Positions 30,944 to 42,555 of a DNA stretch of 64,000 nt are shown here, one piece after another. The translations under genes and the position numbers were made by a program. How positions within the stretch are numbered: position 1 is the first letter of the stretch; each line of letters begins with the position of its first letter. The notes under the pieces are model-generated. The model did no database searches, was not told the origin of the DNA, and worked only from the letters and a program-made list of their open reading frames with translations. The stretch comes from Corythoichthys intestinalis. Lineage: Eukaryota; Chordata; Actinopteri; Syngnathiformes; Syngnathidae. The DNA lies in NCBI RefSeq assembly GCF_030265065.1, contig NC_080395.1:4600001-4664000 (forward strand), read 5' to 3'.

Positions 30944-32910
30944 TAAGGGTGTCAACAATAATCGATGCGGCGATGCATCACGATGCGGGGCGTGGACGAT
31001 TCGATTCGATGCGGGCAACAAGCCGAATCGATTCAGCGCACTTTAAAATATATAAGTACTTTCAAAAATCTTCCCTGCACAATTCCGGTGATGCAACAGA
31101 TATGGCTTCCCCATTTGTATTATTATTCTCATGTTTCTTTTTTTACACACCGCATAAGCCAAAATGTCTCCAGATGTCTGCTTTCAATGTCTTAGGTGTA
31201 TCAATAATCTTTCTCGCGCCCTCTTTCTCCACTTCAGCCATTGTTTATGTTATGTCCTATCTCTCTGCTCTCTCGATTAGAGCCTAGTTCGGGCCTAAAA
31301 AATCCAGCCCAACCCGGCCCGGCCTGCTTGTATTAAAGGCCGAGAGCCCGAAATTTTATGTTTTATTTGTAGGCTCGAGCCCAAAACCTCCCCGAAAATA
31401 TACGTTTCATTTGTAGGCCCAAGCCCGTTTTATTTGTGAGGATTCAGCAGGAGGAGCAAATGCGGGGATGCAATGCGTGGTTGCGTTTTGTGTGATCACA
31501 ATTGTGACGATGTCTATGTGCATAATGATAAATTAAAACCTGTCTTTTGTAACAAATTCTCCCAGTTAAACAAGAATGTAAGATGCATATTCAATAAACA
31601 TTTATATCGTTAATATTTGTGTGTCTCTTCTATCAGGTGGATAGTTCATGTGTCATTTACTTGGCAGCAAGACATTTCTTTTAATTCCTTCGAGTTGGCA
31701 GAAAAAAACGCAAGTTTTCTTAATGTTTAAAAACTCTACATATTTTTATAATTATTATAAATGCACGTACACAACGAAATAACGCTTGAAATGTATGTTG
31801 AATATATTTCTGTTTGGGATATTGTGCTCAAATGCATGGACGCGCCTCTCTGACAAGGAGAAACTAAAAAAAACTTTAAAATAACATTCTTTATTTTAAT
31901 GACTCGCATCAGACCACACAAAAGAATTAGCTGCCAAGGAGCACTGAAACAAAATAAATGATAACATTTTAAGGAACACCTTGCACGAATTCCACGATGT
32001 CCTGCTTAGCACGAATAGGTGCGGCCCTCAAAACAAATGATAATAACGATGTTTGACTAATATAATCTTTTAGGCCAGTACAGTTTTTAAAATGCCTGCT
32101 CAGCATTAAGGTGCCATTCTTTCTGCTCTCGTCCGAGAGCAAAGCGCCACATTTGTTGCATTCAGCAAAGCCTACACAGTTTTCTTCCACTATCAATTTA
32201 AATCCTTTCCACACACCACTCGGGGATTCTTGCCTTTTCAATCCCCCCGCCTTTAGTTTGCTTTTCGCCTCTTGGTGCTATATATTGAAATTCGAAAAGG
32301 AAATACCAGGATGCCGAGTTGCAGACTCGCGGAGAGCACTAGAGCGCGAGGGGAAGATTAAAAGGAGGGCGGGGCCACGGCGTTCACGGGCCCGACCCGC
32401 ACGTAAATGATTGACATTTTGCTATAAAGATGCTGCTGCACGACAATATTTTCTCTGTCGTTTTCTTTAATATTTACCTGAATATTTTAATTGATGGGTC
32501 GTTGTGACTAAAATACAGTGACTGTTATTACTAATTTTGCACAGGAGTTCAGATGTTGCACTGTGTGAAAGGCTGCTACTGTGTGTAAAAAGAATAATAA
32601 TAAAATAAAAAAAAGAGAAAGCCCTGGTCTCATTCACAGCACTAATTAAATGCTGTGATCTGTTTTTTTTTTGTTTTTTTTTTTTAAATATATATATATC
32701 TGAAAGTATACTATTTTCATTTGACTTCAACCAGAAGTGACACCGGTTGTGTTGCCTCATTATTCAAAAAAAATATGCTTTGCTTTAGAATTTTAATGCA
32801 TCCCAGGCTTTAATGCATCGCGATGCATTGCCGAATCGAACCGAATCGAATCGTGACCCTCTGAATCGAATTGAATCGAATCGTGAGGGCAGTGCCGATG
32901 CACACCTCTA
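30944..32910. mobile_element. hAT element with BED-finger exon, internally incomplete
   Basis: An 8-base duplication TTAAAAAG (30936-30943 and 32911-32918) brackets ends TAAGGGTGTCAACAATAATC and, inverted, TAGAGGTGTGCATCGG. Subterminal repeats are rich in gaatcgaatcg words. A minus-strand BED-type zinc finger is at 31969-32241. A GGCCCG-rich segment at about 31290-31345, echoed near 32385-32400, may mark a further nested element. Confidence 0.85.
31969..32241 (-). pseudogene. BED-type zinc-finger fragment of a hAT transposase
   Basis: The minus frame has SGVWKGFKLIVEENCVGFAE, CNKCGALLSD and LMLSRHFKNC, giving the BED pattern of aromatic W/F, C-x2-C and H-x4-C. BED fingers are the DNA-binding N-terminus of many hAT transposases. 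The frame continues into IVEFVQGVP and stops, with no catalytic RNase H-like domain in the element. No ATG is seen upstream in frame, so it may be an internal exon or a decayed start. Confidence 0.65.
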
Positions 32911-32975
32911 TTAAAAAGCATCAAAACTATTTAACTGTTTTTTGTGAAAATTCAGGCCTTAAAAAGCATTAAAAA

Positions 32976-33205
32976 TGGTAAACGGTATTATACTTGTGTA
33001 GCACTTTTCTACCTTTCAAGGCTCTCAAAGCGCTTTTCACTACATCAACATCCACCTGCTGGTGACGCAGCACCTGGAGCAATGTGGAGTTCAGTATCTT
33101 GCTCAAGGATACTTAGGCGTGCTCATCGGGTGAGAGAACTGAACCCACATCCTCTGGGTTGGGGGACAACTACTCTAATACTGAGCCAAGCCACCCCCTA
33201 AAAGA
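32976..33205 (+). repeat. SINE-like repeat in LRR intron, copy 2
   Basis: Same family and same intron position as 30281-30480 (tgtagcacttttctaccttt, gctcaaggatacttaggcgt), ending in ctgagccaagccacc. It has about 20 bases (tttcactacatcaacatcca region) that copy 1 lacks. Confidence 0.7.
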
Positions 33206-33355
33206 TTCAAATTTAGGGAAACTTGACTGTTAACAAAAAACGTTTTTTTTTTTTTTTTTTACATAATTTATGAGAGTTGCTGCTAATAGCAGCAGTGATT
33301 CCTTTCATTAGTTAACAGGATCCATGGAAGATTATGAACTGTTAGAGCTCCTTAC

Positions 33356-33529
33356 TTGAGGACTTTTAAGATGCAGTGTGGGCTGGCCAGTCCTTTCGAG
33401 AGGATCTCAACCCCTTCATCCGACAGATTGTTCCTGCTCAGGTCCAGCTCTTGAAGATGGGAGGGGGTTACCTTCAGTGCCTCAGCCAATGAAACACATC
33501 CTTCAGTGGTGATCTTGCAGTTTTCCAGA
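33356..33529 (-). CDS. NLR leucine-rich repeat exon of unit B
   Basis: A 174-base open cassette, acceptor ttgcag before 33529, donor GTAAGG after 33356. It encodes ENCKITTEGCVSLAEALKVT, HLQELDLSRNNLSDEGVEIL and SPHCILKVL, all consensus LRR positions. It is flanked by the standard intron words seen around every cassette, which supports expansion by unequal exchange of exon plus intron. Confidence 0.86.
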
Positions 33530-33877
33530 CTGCAACAAATGAGATAATTGCCTGAAGTCAAGAAGGGAACCTGCTTAAAGTGATAAAGGTTCTGCTGAAA
33601 GTAACATTGTGTCTTCCTTTTCCTTGACTAATACAGGGTTGATGCAGGTCATTAAAAAGGATCTAAACTCATTAACTGTTTCTTTGTGAAAATCCAGGCC
33701 TTAAAAAGCATTCAACTCCATGTTTGAGGCATTGAAAATTATGTAAACTTGACGGGACTTTTTATTTATTTATTATTATTACAAATTTTATTAGAGTTGC
33801 TGCTAACGGCATCACTGTTTTTTTTTTTATTAGTTGACCGGATTCATTGAAGATTAAGAATTGAAGGACCTCCTTAC

Positions 33878-34051
33878 TTGAGGATTTTCAAGATGCAGTG
33901 TGGGCTGGCCAGTCCTTTCGAGAGCATCTCGACCCCTTCATCCGACAGATTGTTGTCGCTCAGGTCCAGCTCTTGAAGATGGGAGGGAGTTACCTTGAGA
34001 GCCTCAGCCAATGAAACACATCCTTTCTGGGTGATGCTGCATGATGACAGC
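33878..34051 (-). CDS. NLR leucine-rich repeat exon of unit B
   Basis: A 174-base open cassette, acceptor ttgcag before 34051, donor GTAAGG after 33878. It encodes SSCSITQKGCVSLAEALKVT, HLQELDLSDNNLSDEGVEML and SPHCILKIL. It is the duplicate of 70-243, but the N-terminal third differs more than the rest (SCSITQKG against HCKITSKG), so some exchange between cassettes may have occurred. Confidence 0.86.
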
Positions 34052-35822
34052 CTGCAACAAATGAGACGATTGCCTGAAGTCGAGAAGGGAACCTGGTTAA
34101 AGTGATGAAGGTTCTGCTGAAAGTAACATCGTTGTGCTGTCCTCACAACACGTGGCGTGTTGCTCTTCAGCCAGCGAACCAAAAAATGAAACTCTCCAGA
34201 GACAAGGCGTACTTTTCTTGGGTTTATGGAGGTCTCAAATTGTTGGTGACTAAAATACAAATGAATACATTCAAAATGTAATATCTTCCTATGTGTGAGT
34301 AGCTTAGCACAAACACAACAGAATCTCTCTGTGAAATCAATGGATAGTGAAAAAGTGCACCTAAAACAAAAAATATATTTTTCAAACTCAATATACTCAA
34401 TATAAGGAACCTGGTTAAATTGATGAAGGTTCTACTCAAAGTAAAATTGTGTCTGCGTTTGGGCCAAAATATACCGGCCGCGTTGACTGCGCACGACGCA
34501 GTGTGTCAAAAATTGGCAAGATATACCGGCTGCCCACAGCTGCGGTCCGGCAACTCTATCCCGTCGTGAGCTCTCGGGTAATTGCGCACAACAATATGGC
34601 TTTAAAAACAACGACAAACACACGGAGTCTGTACTCATGAGAGAAGCAGAGATATAGGTGGACTTGATTTGACTGAATAATATTTTTCCTGAATTTTTTT
34701 GCTTTTATCACGAGTTTGTGACACTATTTCTGTTTTAAATTTCATAACTTGCATAATAACTCAACGTCCATCCTCATAACTTCTGCTGTGGACACCATAC
34801 AGCTTCCTTTTTATTGTTGTCTTAGAAAATGTCAGGGAAGCTCAAGTTTGAACTCCAAGTGTTACCTCAATAGCTGAATTAGAGAAATGAATACGACCCC
34901 AACCATGGATTGATTTTCTTCGAAGACTTTATGTACAAGAGCTCTCGGGTACAGACACGGAGCCACGCCCAAAGCGCCTCTCCGCATGCGGACAGAAGAG
35001 AAATGCAGGGCATGCCTCTATTTATGGGTTGACATCATAGAAACAAATCCGAAACTTACTAAGAAACGAAACTCATCGTCTCACAAACCTGGGTATTTTT
35101 CCATACAAAAACATCTTTGAGCTGAGACCTTGAACACCGGTCCCGGCTAGAGCGAAGATAAGAAACCACAGTCCTCCCTGGTATTCATTCAGACCATATT
35201 GAAAAACACAGGAACATAACAGTCCATATTTGGGCATTTGTGATACAGTCTACAGTAGTCAAGGCCACGAGAAGGCGCACTCAAAGAGGTTCTCTATGCT
35301 ACAATGTTCCCATGCAAGCATAACAAAAGCATACAAAATATAATGTATAATGGTTGTGTTTTAAGCAAGAATAAAATTCTCTCACAGAAAAATGATCTGC
35401 TGCATCATAAATATCATTGTGACTTTCCACCACCATGACTAAGGGCTCTTTGTCCATGTTCGCAGGTGTTTTAACCGTGAATAATTAACTGGGCTGTTGA
35501 CTCCAGGCCTTGCTCCGCCCATTTTGACGGATACATCTCTGGCAAAAATAGAAAATAGTCTAAACCCATCCGGCGGACTCCGGGACGCATGGTCCGCAGA
35601 CAGTCCGGAGCACTGACGCGGCCGCTATACTTTGAACAATAGGATAAAATGGAAACGGATTGGGTTCAGCGCAATATCTTGCAAGACTGGGACTGAAGAC
35701 GCTTTCCCTATATTTTGGCCCTTAACCTTGGCTAGTAGCAGCAGTGATTCATTAGATAAGTCAACCGTATCCGCGGAAGATTACGAACTGGAGGTAGATT
35801 TCTAAGTGGAAGAGCTCCTTAC

Positions 35823-35993
35823 TTGAGGACTTCTAAGTTGCAGTGTGGGCTGGCCAGTCCTTTTGAGAGAATCTCAACCCCCTCGTCAGACAGATTGTTT
35901 GAGCTCAGGTCCAGATGCCTCAGGTTGGATGGAGAACTGAGAACGGAAGCCAGCAGATGACAGCTGCCTTTGTCCAGGTTACAATCCCTTAGA
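35823..35993 (-). CDS. First LRR exon of unit B
   Basis: A 171-base minus-strand exon, acceptor tctctag before 35993 and donor GTAAGG after 35823, open throughout. It encodes RDCNLDKGSCHLLASVLSSP and LRHLDLSSNNLSDEGVEILS. It is the sister of 3480-3650 and of the subtype normally spliced directly to the NACHT exon. Here no NACHT exon precedes it. Its start phase (one base completes a codon begun by two) does not match the one-base end of the pyrin exon. A direct pyrin-to-LRR splice would therefore shift the frame. Confidence 0.85.
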
Positions 35994-36850
35994 CTAGAGA
36001 ACACAGGAAGGAGGAAGTCATGAGAGTGAGCCAAACCTAACTTCTGCTGACTTTAGTATGGTGCTTTGAAAAATAATAATACCGTAGATTTTATTTCAAG
36101 ATACAAAACAAGACAACAAAAATAAAGAGCAAATGACAAAATCCAAAGACATTATGCATTTTGTTTTCCCGTGATAATATCACCGACATTACTTGTGCTG
36201 GATGGACACAGTGTTTGTTTTGGATGTCGTCAAGAAGGACGTTCATCTCATACAACCACGATGGGTGAATTGTAGCCTTTTTGTTTTCTTTTTTTTTCAA
36301 GATTTTAGATTGGATTTAACCCAAATTTTGACTCATTTGAGATTTTTCAAGATTTTGGATCTGTTTCAGGATGAACTTTAGATGAACCTGTTACACTGAC
36401 CAAGCTTTTTGTTTGCAATTTCTTACCGTCTTTACTGATGTCAATGACTTAGTTGGAGCATTACACACATTGAAATTAGGGTTAGGCAACAATTAAATAT
36501 TTTATTCATAACACACCCGTAGCTATTAAGAGTTATTCACATGACCATAGCATAAAAAACATTCTAACAAGTTTACCAAACCATCAGTGTCACTCCAAAA
36601 CACCAAAATAACATGTGAAACGATATAATAATGTGTTAATAATTTCACACATAAGTGGCTCCAGAGTATAAATCGCACCCCCAGCCAAACTATGAAAAAA
36701 AACTGCGACTTATAGTCCGAAAAATACGTTAGTCATTTTCCTGTACACAGCAGTGTTGGGCACGTTACTTTAAAAAAAGTAATTAATTACATTACTCACT
36801 ACTTCTTCCAAAAAGTAACAGTTAGTAACTGAATTACTCTATAGTAAAAG

Positions 36851-38226
36851 TGTTGGCAGGCTCGATTGCACAGCGTATATACCAGCACAGCAGGAATCGT
36901 TTCTCTTTGTCGTGCAAACACCAGCAGGCGTACATGCATTTTATTCAGTCCAACACAGGTGAAATACATTTGCTCATTTGAACATGTGACCGGCCAATTG
37001 GTTGCCATGGTGATTAAATCAACACAATTAACAATGTGAGCATCCCACTCAACACCCCCACTTGATCACATTTCAAAACACTTGACTTTAACATAGATAA
37101 CCACAAAATCTCTAAACATAAATCATGTTCACACTCCAAACATAAATGCCTCAAATTTCATCAACTTCATCTTGGTTCCAGGTTTTGTTAAAACATCTGC
37201 AACCACCTCGTTGGTTGGGCAATATTCCAATTGAAAATGGTCATCATGTAACAAAGATCTCACAAAATGGTATTTTATACCTACGTGTTTACAACGTTGT
37301 CTATGCACCGGGTTTTTGGCTAAAGCTATAGTACCCTGGTTCTCCTCATATACAAAACACTTATAGGTATGTCTATCAAAACAATACAACAGCTGTTTTA
37401 AATACATGCACTCCTGCATGGTTGCAGCTAAGGCCATGTACTCAGCCTCACAAGTTGAGAGTGCAACTGTAGGCTGTCTTTTAGTTTTCCAGGAAATTAA
37501 AGGTCCTTGCTTGTTCAAACTAATGCAATAGCCTGTAGTGCTTTTACGATCATCAGTATCACCAGCCCAGTTTGAGTCACTGTACGCATAAATTAGGTTG
37601 TCATTCTCATACTTTCTAAAGCATAGTTCTTTATTTTCTGTGCCTTTCAGGTATCTTAACACATGCTTCACAGTTGACCAATGTTCTCTGGTTGGTTTTG
37701 AAAAATATTGGGATAGCTTACTTACAATCAAACTTAGGTCTGGTCTTGTACAGGTTGCCAGATAAATCAAGCTACCAACGGCTTCTCTGTATTTCTGTAT
37801 ATCATTGAGTTCTTGAGAGTCGTTGTAGTGGAGTTTTTGAAGACGAGCCTCGCCCAGCGGCTGCTTCTCACCAAGTCTTTCTCCTTTCTACTCATGTTGC
37901 CACTTACTTCACAGCTCACAGGTGCACGCAGTGATCGTCGCGACTTTCACCTGGCCTGTCATGAAACCTCTCACTGTGCGTCAAGGCTCTGATCTGGGCT
38001 GATCTGATCTGGGCCCATAACCTGTTGGCAGGCTCGATTGCACTGCGGTTATACCAGCACAGCACTAATCGTTTCTCTTTGTCGTGCAAACACCAGCAGG
38101 CGTACACACATTTTATTCAGTCCAACACAGGTGAAATACATTTGCTAATTTGAACATGTGACACGCCATTTGGTTGCCATAGTGATTAAATCAACATAAT
38201 TAACAATGTGAGCATCCCACTCAACA
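36851..38226 (-). mobile_element. Ty1/copia LTR-retrotransposon fossil
   Basis: Two LTRs of 204 bases (36851-37054 and 38023-38226), both starting TGTTGGCAGG and ending CTCAACA, are bracketed by the 5-base duplication AAAAG. The internal part reads on the minus strand and shows the RNase H end of copia pol (37129-37770), with the family's SALSTCEAEYMA-type and LADxLTK-type signatures in variant form. A purine-rich tract lies next to the left LTR. The element is broken: most of gag-pol is not present. The two LTRs differ at scattered positions, so it is not a fresh insertion. It is younger than the hAT that contains it. Confidence 0.88.
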
Positions 38227-38354
38227 AAAAGTAACTAGTTACCAGAGAAAGTAACTATTTCCATTACTTTAAAAAGAACTTGTTGTATGTCAAAGAATTT
38301 GAAATTTTCTGAGCAGTATTCATGTCAGTGGAATAGAGAAGAACAGACAGGTAG

Positions 38355-38627
38355 TTAACTTGTTAGGTGCTTCAGCAGATTTGAATTGCTTACCACAGAT
38401 GTAGACAAAAGCTTTGCCCCGGGACATAAATTACACATTACATGCAGGTTCTTTCCTTTAATTTCGACAAACTTGAAATAGTGTCTGTATCTCCACCTCT
38501 TAAAGGACAATTTTTCTTCTGAATGCTCTGCCATCCCGACCCTGTGCATCTGTTTTGCGTGTGTGTGTTTGCCGCACGCGCTGTTCCGGTTTGCTTGTGA
38601 AATCACCGGCTCTGATTGGCTTACCAC
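38355..38627 (-). pseudogene. BED-type zinc-finger fragment of hAT transposase
   Basis: The minus frame reads FKRWRYRHYFKFVEIKGKNL, HVMCNLCPGAK and SNLLKHL, showing the BED aromatic residues, C-x2-C and the start of the His motif (KHL, with KH at the end). The upstream part is rich in SQANRNSACGKHTHAK and not family-like. The frame ends soon after the finger and no catalytic domain remains, so this is a transposase relic within the 36751-39139 element. Confidence 0.65.
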
Positions 38628-39439
38628 GACACATGACTAACCCTCAGCCAATCACAATCACTTCCATCGCATCTCTCGAGGGGTTGCATTAAGGTAGGCT
38701 TGTTTCCCGACAATTCACGTCACCTTCAAAGCGTCTGCCGTCCACAAGATGGAAGCAGAATTATTGCTGGCTGACAGTGGGAGATGGGAACGAGGCTAGC
38801 ATCAGGTGCAGCAAACACAGAAACGTTACCAAACTTTGGAAAGCATTGTCTAATTGAATGAGCAGGGACAATCCGCTTGGAGTCAGAAGTACGTGCGCTA
38901 TTCTCGAACCTGAACGCACCCCAAGTCTTGGATGACAAATCAACAGAGCAGAGAGTCGACTCGACAGGGCTGGTAGTTTCTTCAATTTATTCAGAGTAAG
39001 TAACGCACCGCTTTTCACCGTCAGTAGCGGTAACGGCGTTGTAACGGCGGAAAAAGTAATTGGTTAGATTACCCCGTTACTGAAAAAATAACGCCGTTAC
39101 GTAACGGCATTATTTATAAAGGCGTTACTCCCAACACTGGTACACAGTTGAGGTGAATATTGCTGGCATGAAGCCTTCACAGATTGATTCTCTCCCAACT
39201 GCGCTGCCGTGACACGTCCGCAGCTCAGCTTTTGCTTGCCTCGAAGCTACTGGCGAAAGAGTTTTAAACTACTTTAAATTTGATAGGATGTCCTACTCCC
39301 GAGTCTGTTGAGAAAAGTAGTACACTAAACCATGCTCACTAGGTTTGCGTGGTGTTTTGGTGTGTTTGAGCAGCATATGATAGGCTCCATATTAGTCTTT
39401 TCCTTTCATTTTTTTGACTCGTTCACTGCGTGACTGAAA

Positions 39440-39785
39440 AGTCAAGTTAGCAGCAATGTCGGTCAGGAGCCGAAGGACCGGCCAAGTGAACGGGAAGTGA
39501 CATAACTCAGTCTTGCCCCCTGCCTGCACACTGGCTGCTTATTGGCCACACGTGGAAGTGAGTGACAAACGCTCTGATTCTGTTTCCGCTCCCTCCCCTG
39601 CCCGCGATGAGACTGGCGTCTGATTGGTCGTGCGCGATGTCAGACGCTGATCGCTTGCTCAACTCCCTCCCACGCAAGTCCCGACTCCCAACTTCCTTAA
39701 GAACTAATCAGTGCAGAAGGTGAATAGTTCCTCCAAACAATTCGTTCAAAAAGAACGAATCGTTCACGACCAATATAGCACTAGC
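39440..39785. mobile_element. Left-truncated hAT remnant in unit B (sister of 9751-14802)
   Basis: The right end gaacgaatcgttcacgacca followed by atatagcactagctccaaag matches the right end and target word of the hAT in unit A. The left end with its duplication is missing. None of unit A's nested insertions is present, so those came after the A/B duplication. Confidence 0.75.
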
Positions 39786-40920
39786 TCCAAAGACTTAGAG
39801 AGCGAGAGGTAGAGTCAGGGGCATGAACAGACTACTCCCAGATGTAAAAGATGACGTTTCATTTCAGTTAAATGAATAGAAAGTGTGAGTTTTCAATTTT
39901 CGTGACAATAATGTGGATTGTTGAAAAACTATTGTCAAATAGTGCCATTTTTGAAATGTAAATGACACCGTGCTCATTTGCTCAACCTCGATGTGCAATA
40001 TGTCAAATCGAAGCTAAGAAGTTGAATTTTTATGAACAGTTTTCAAAATATTACTGAGATTTTTAGTTTAGCAGTCATCAGGCAATATTTGTGATTATCC
40101 ATATTTGGCATGTGAAATTCTTCGACTTTAGCTGGTGATGACACTTTCAAAAATGGAAGAAATTTGGAAAATTAAAGTTCATGACATTTGATGATTCAGG
40201 AATAAAAATATGTGAAACAAGGCATGTTTGCGCCGTTTTTGGGGGGGTGGGCTGGGGTGTATGAATACTCATAGAAAAATCGACGCCTAATTTCACAAAA
40301 AATTGCTCGGCGTGTAAAGGGTTAAAATGAGAGGACTCTGTCCAGTTCTTTGACATGCAGAGACTCCTCTCATTGTACAAACACCATGCCAATGATTAGT
40401 TGGAGGAGCGATTTAATTTTATGATGTCCCACATGTTATTTTTTTTTCAAGTGAACTGCTTTCTATTCATATAAACTACTGTCATGTGCTGAAAAAAAAT
40501 CAGTGTATTGTTACACTGATCAATGACTTTTTTTTTTTTTTGTTAAGAGTTAAGGATTTCTTTTTAATTAATGTGTGGCTAAAAATGACCTCATCTATTG
40601 CTCCGGCGATGCATGTCAAAGAAATAAATGAGATGAGAAAGAGCTATTGATGAGATCTCGATAAGAGTTCACCATTCTCAGATAAGTCTTAGATGAAAAA
40701 GAGAAACAAAGTCCATCTGTTGTTCCTAAGGGCCTTTTAGGAGCAACAGAGCAGCAACAAATGATCACAAATTGAGAAGCAATAGTTATGTCTCGGGAGT
40801 TCAGATTGGGAAATAGATGAGCAACAAAAATTTTGCTACGGGTCGTTTCATGGTGAACTTCCACAGTTTTCAAGTCACCTGCTTTCTACCACGGGAAGCT
40901 ACTGTATGTCGGGGACTAAC
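39786..40920 (-). other. Intron downstream of the unit B pyrin exon
   Basis: No gene is seen. It is the sister of 14803-15930, with small differences including a longer T-run near 40528-40540. Confidence 0.7.
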
Positions 40921-41176
40921 CTTTTATTTTCACCATGTCGCTGCGCAGCTTCTCGGCCAAATTGTTGTTACCGATCTTCTCCAGAAGCATGATGGTCTGA
41001 CCCAGAGTGTTCTCGCCGTGCTTCTTTATCAGCTCGTCAGCAATGTACGCCCGGCGGGGGTTTTCACGTACGCTTTGAGGCAGGTCCGTGTGGAACCTGA
41101 AGGACTCGAAGTTGTCCTCCCCCAGCTCCCTCAGTGTGTTCCACAGCAGCTCCTTCCCTCCGCTTTCAAGAGCCAT
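40921..41176 (-). CDS. Pyrin-domain first coding exon of unit B
   Basis: A 256-base minus-strand exon, ATG 41176 (A at -3, G at +4), donor GTTAGT after 40921. It encodes MALESGGKELLWNTLRELGE, DNFESFRFHTDLP, RAYIADELIKKHGENTLGQT and NNNLAEKLRSDM. It is open and of full family length. Differences from the unit A exon are spread through the domain (for example DLP for GLP, ELIKKHG for KLLIKHG), showing the copies have been separate for some time. The end phase (one base) expects a FISNA-NACHT exon, which is missing between here and 35993. Confidence 0.88.
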
Positions 41177-41605
41177 AATTCTGACTTACATACGTGTGAG
41201 GGAGGTGACCGTGGACAGGTATCTGCGGACGATAACTTTTATTGACTTATTGTAACTTGAGCTCATAAACCGTTTGAGTGATGTGACGCAAAACACAGAT
41301 GTCAGGTCTTCATTCCTCTTAGCAGTGGTCGAATGTAACGAAGAAAAAGTATTTTTCATTACTGTACCTAAGTGCATTTTTGCGTATTTATACTCAAGTA
41401 CAAATATAAAGAGGTACTTTTTACTACATTTTCCAGCACATATTTGTACTTTTTACGCTACTACTTTCCAAATGTTTTCCTGGGTTGCACGTTACTTTTG
41501 ATTGTTTTCTTTTTTCATGAATTGATTGCTCTCATGCCTTCAGCGCAATCGATAAATCCCGTGCAACTATACCTTAACTGAGCACTAGAGGCTCAGCGTT
41601 TAAAA

Positions 41606-41825
41606 AGCAACAGCGTTGCCGATAGCAGCTACTTCCGCTCGGTGTCCAGAGGCATCCTTCCCCCCTGTAAATGCATGAGCGAGATGACCATGGTTTGGGT
41701 ATCTGTGAACGAAAATTTTTCATGGCTTACCATGACTGAAATCTGTTGAAAGACTGACGGTCGTCCTCCCCCAGCTCCATCAGAGTTTTCAACAGCAGCT
41801 CCTTACGCTCAGTGTCCAGAGGCAT
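41606..41825 (-). pseudogene. Two truncated pyrin-exon copies upstream of unit B
   Basis: On the minus strand ATG 41825 opens MPLDTERKELLLKTLMELGE and DDRQSFNRFQSW before losing the family frame near 41730. It is followed by a repeat of the leader, then ATG 41655 (MPLDTERK followed directly by a stop). Both are starts of pyrin domains cut off after 8-31 residues. Their sequence (PLDTER) is distinct from the intact exon (ALESGG), so they descend from a different pyrin exon. Confidence 0.75.
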
Positions 41826-41927
41826 CCTTCTACCTTGTAAATGTGTGAGCGAGATGACTGTTGATCGGGTATCTACGGACGACACCTTGTTGTAACTTGA
41901 GCTCGTAAACCATTTGAGTGACGCGTC

Positions 41928-42553
41928 AGATGAGACCAAGATTGAGCTTTTTGGCAACAAATACTGTAAGTGGGTCTGGCGTGCCACGAAAGATACGCAT
42001 GCTGTAAAGCACCTCATACCCACTGTGAAGTATGGGGGTGGGTCAGTGATGCTGTGGGGCTGTTTCACTTCCAAAGGCCCTGGGAACCTTGTTAGGGTGC
42101 ATGGCATGATGAATGCTTTGGAATGCCAGGACATTTTAAATCAAAATCTGTTGCCCTCTGCCCGAAAGCTGAAGATGGGTCGTTACTGGGTCTTTCAGCA
42201 AGACAGTGACCCAAAACATATGGCCAAATCTACACAGAAATGGTTCACCAGAACCAAAATCAAGCTCCTCCCATGGGTATCTCAGTCCCCAGACCTTGTT
42301 TTGTTGGCAAAAGGGGGTTGTACAAAGTATTAACACCAGGGGTGCTAATAATTGTGACACACACTATTTGATGTCAAATAATTTTTTCTTTATGTGGAAT
42401 TTTTTCCACACTGAATAAATGCACTTGTATTGAAGGTTGGATTTTTCTCTTTTTTTCCATTAAGGTCCCATATTATTTGAATTTTTTAAAAAAATTATTA
42501 GAAGCTAAAAAGCACATCTTAACCAGGGGTGCCAATAATTATGGAGGGCACTG
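41928..42553 (+). mobile_element. 5'-truncated Tc1-like element (second family)
   Basis: An open frame to about 42333 encodes the transposase catalytic half: SDETKIELFGNKYCKWVWRA, KYGGGSVMLWGCFTSKGPGN and QQDSDPKHMAKSTQKWF. WVSQSPDLVLLAKGG replaces the usual [11 protein letters not shown]. The first two acidic residues of the DDE triad are visible, the third is lost. The right terminus ...GTGCCAATAATTATGGAGGGCACTG followed by TA is present. The left end is cut at the NLR leader word gagtgacg. Confidence 0.82.
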
Positions 42554-42555
42554 TA

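Larger units (their letters stand above)
33808..36497. repeat. Segmental duplication, copy B
   Basis: Partner of 1-4150. It includes the LRR exons at 33878-34051 and 35823-35993 and the roughly 1.8 kb intron between them. After 36497 the copies diverge; copy A continues to the NACHT exon, copy B runs into AT-rich sequence and a hAT. Confidence 0.85.
36751..39139. mobile_element. hAT element with nested copia relic
   Basis: The 8-base duplication GTACACAG (36743-36750 and 39140-39147) brackets the perfect ends CAGTGTTGGG and CCCAACACTG, with subterminal gtaacg/cgttac words. A minus-strand BED finger lies at 38355-38627. A Ty1/copia relic occupies 36851-38226 inside it. No hAT catalytic domain is seen. 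Confidence 0.9.
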
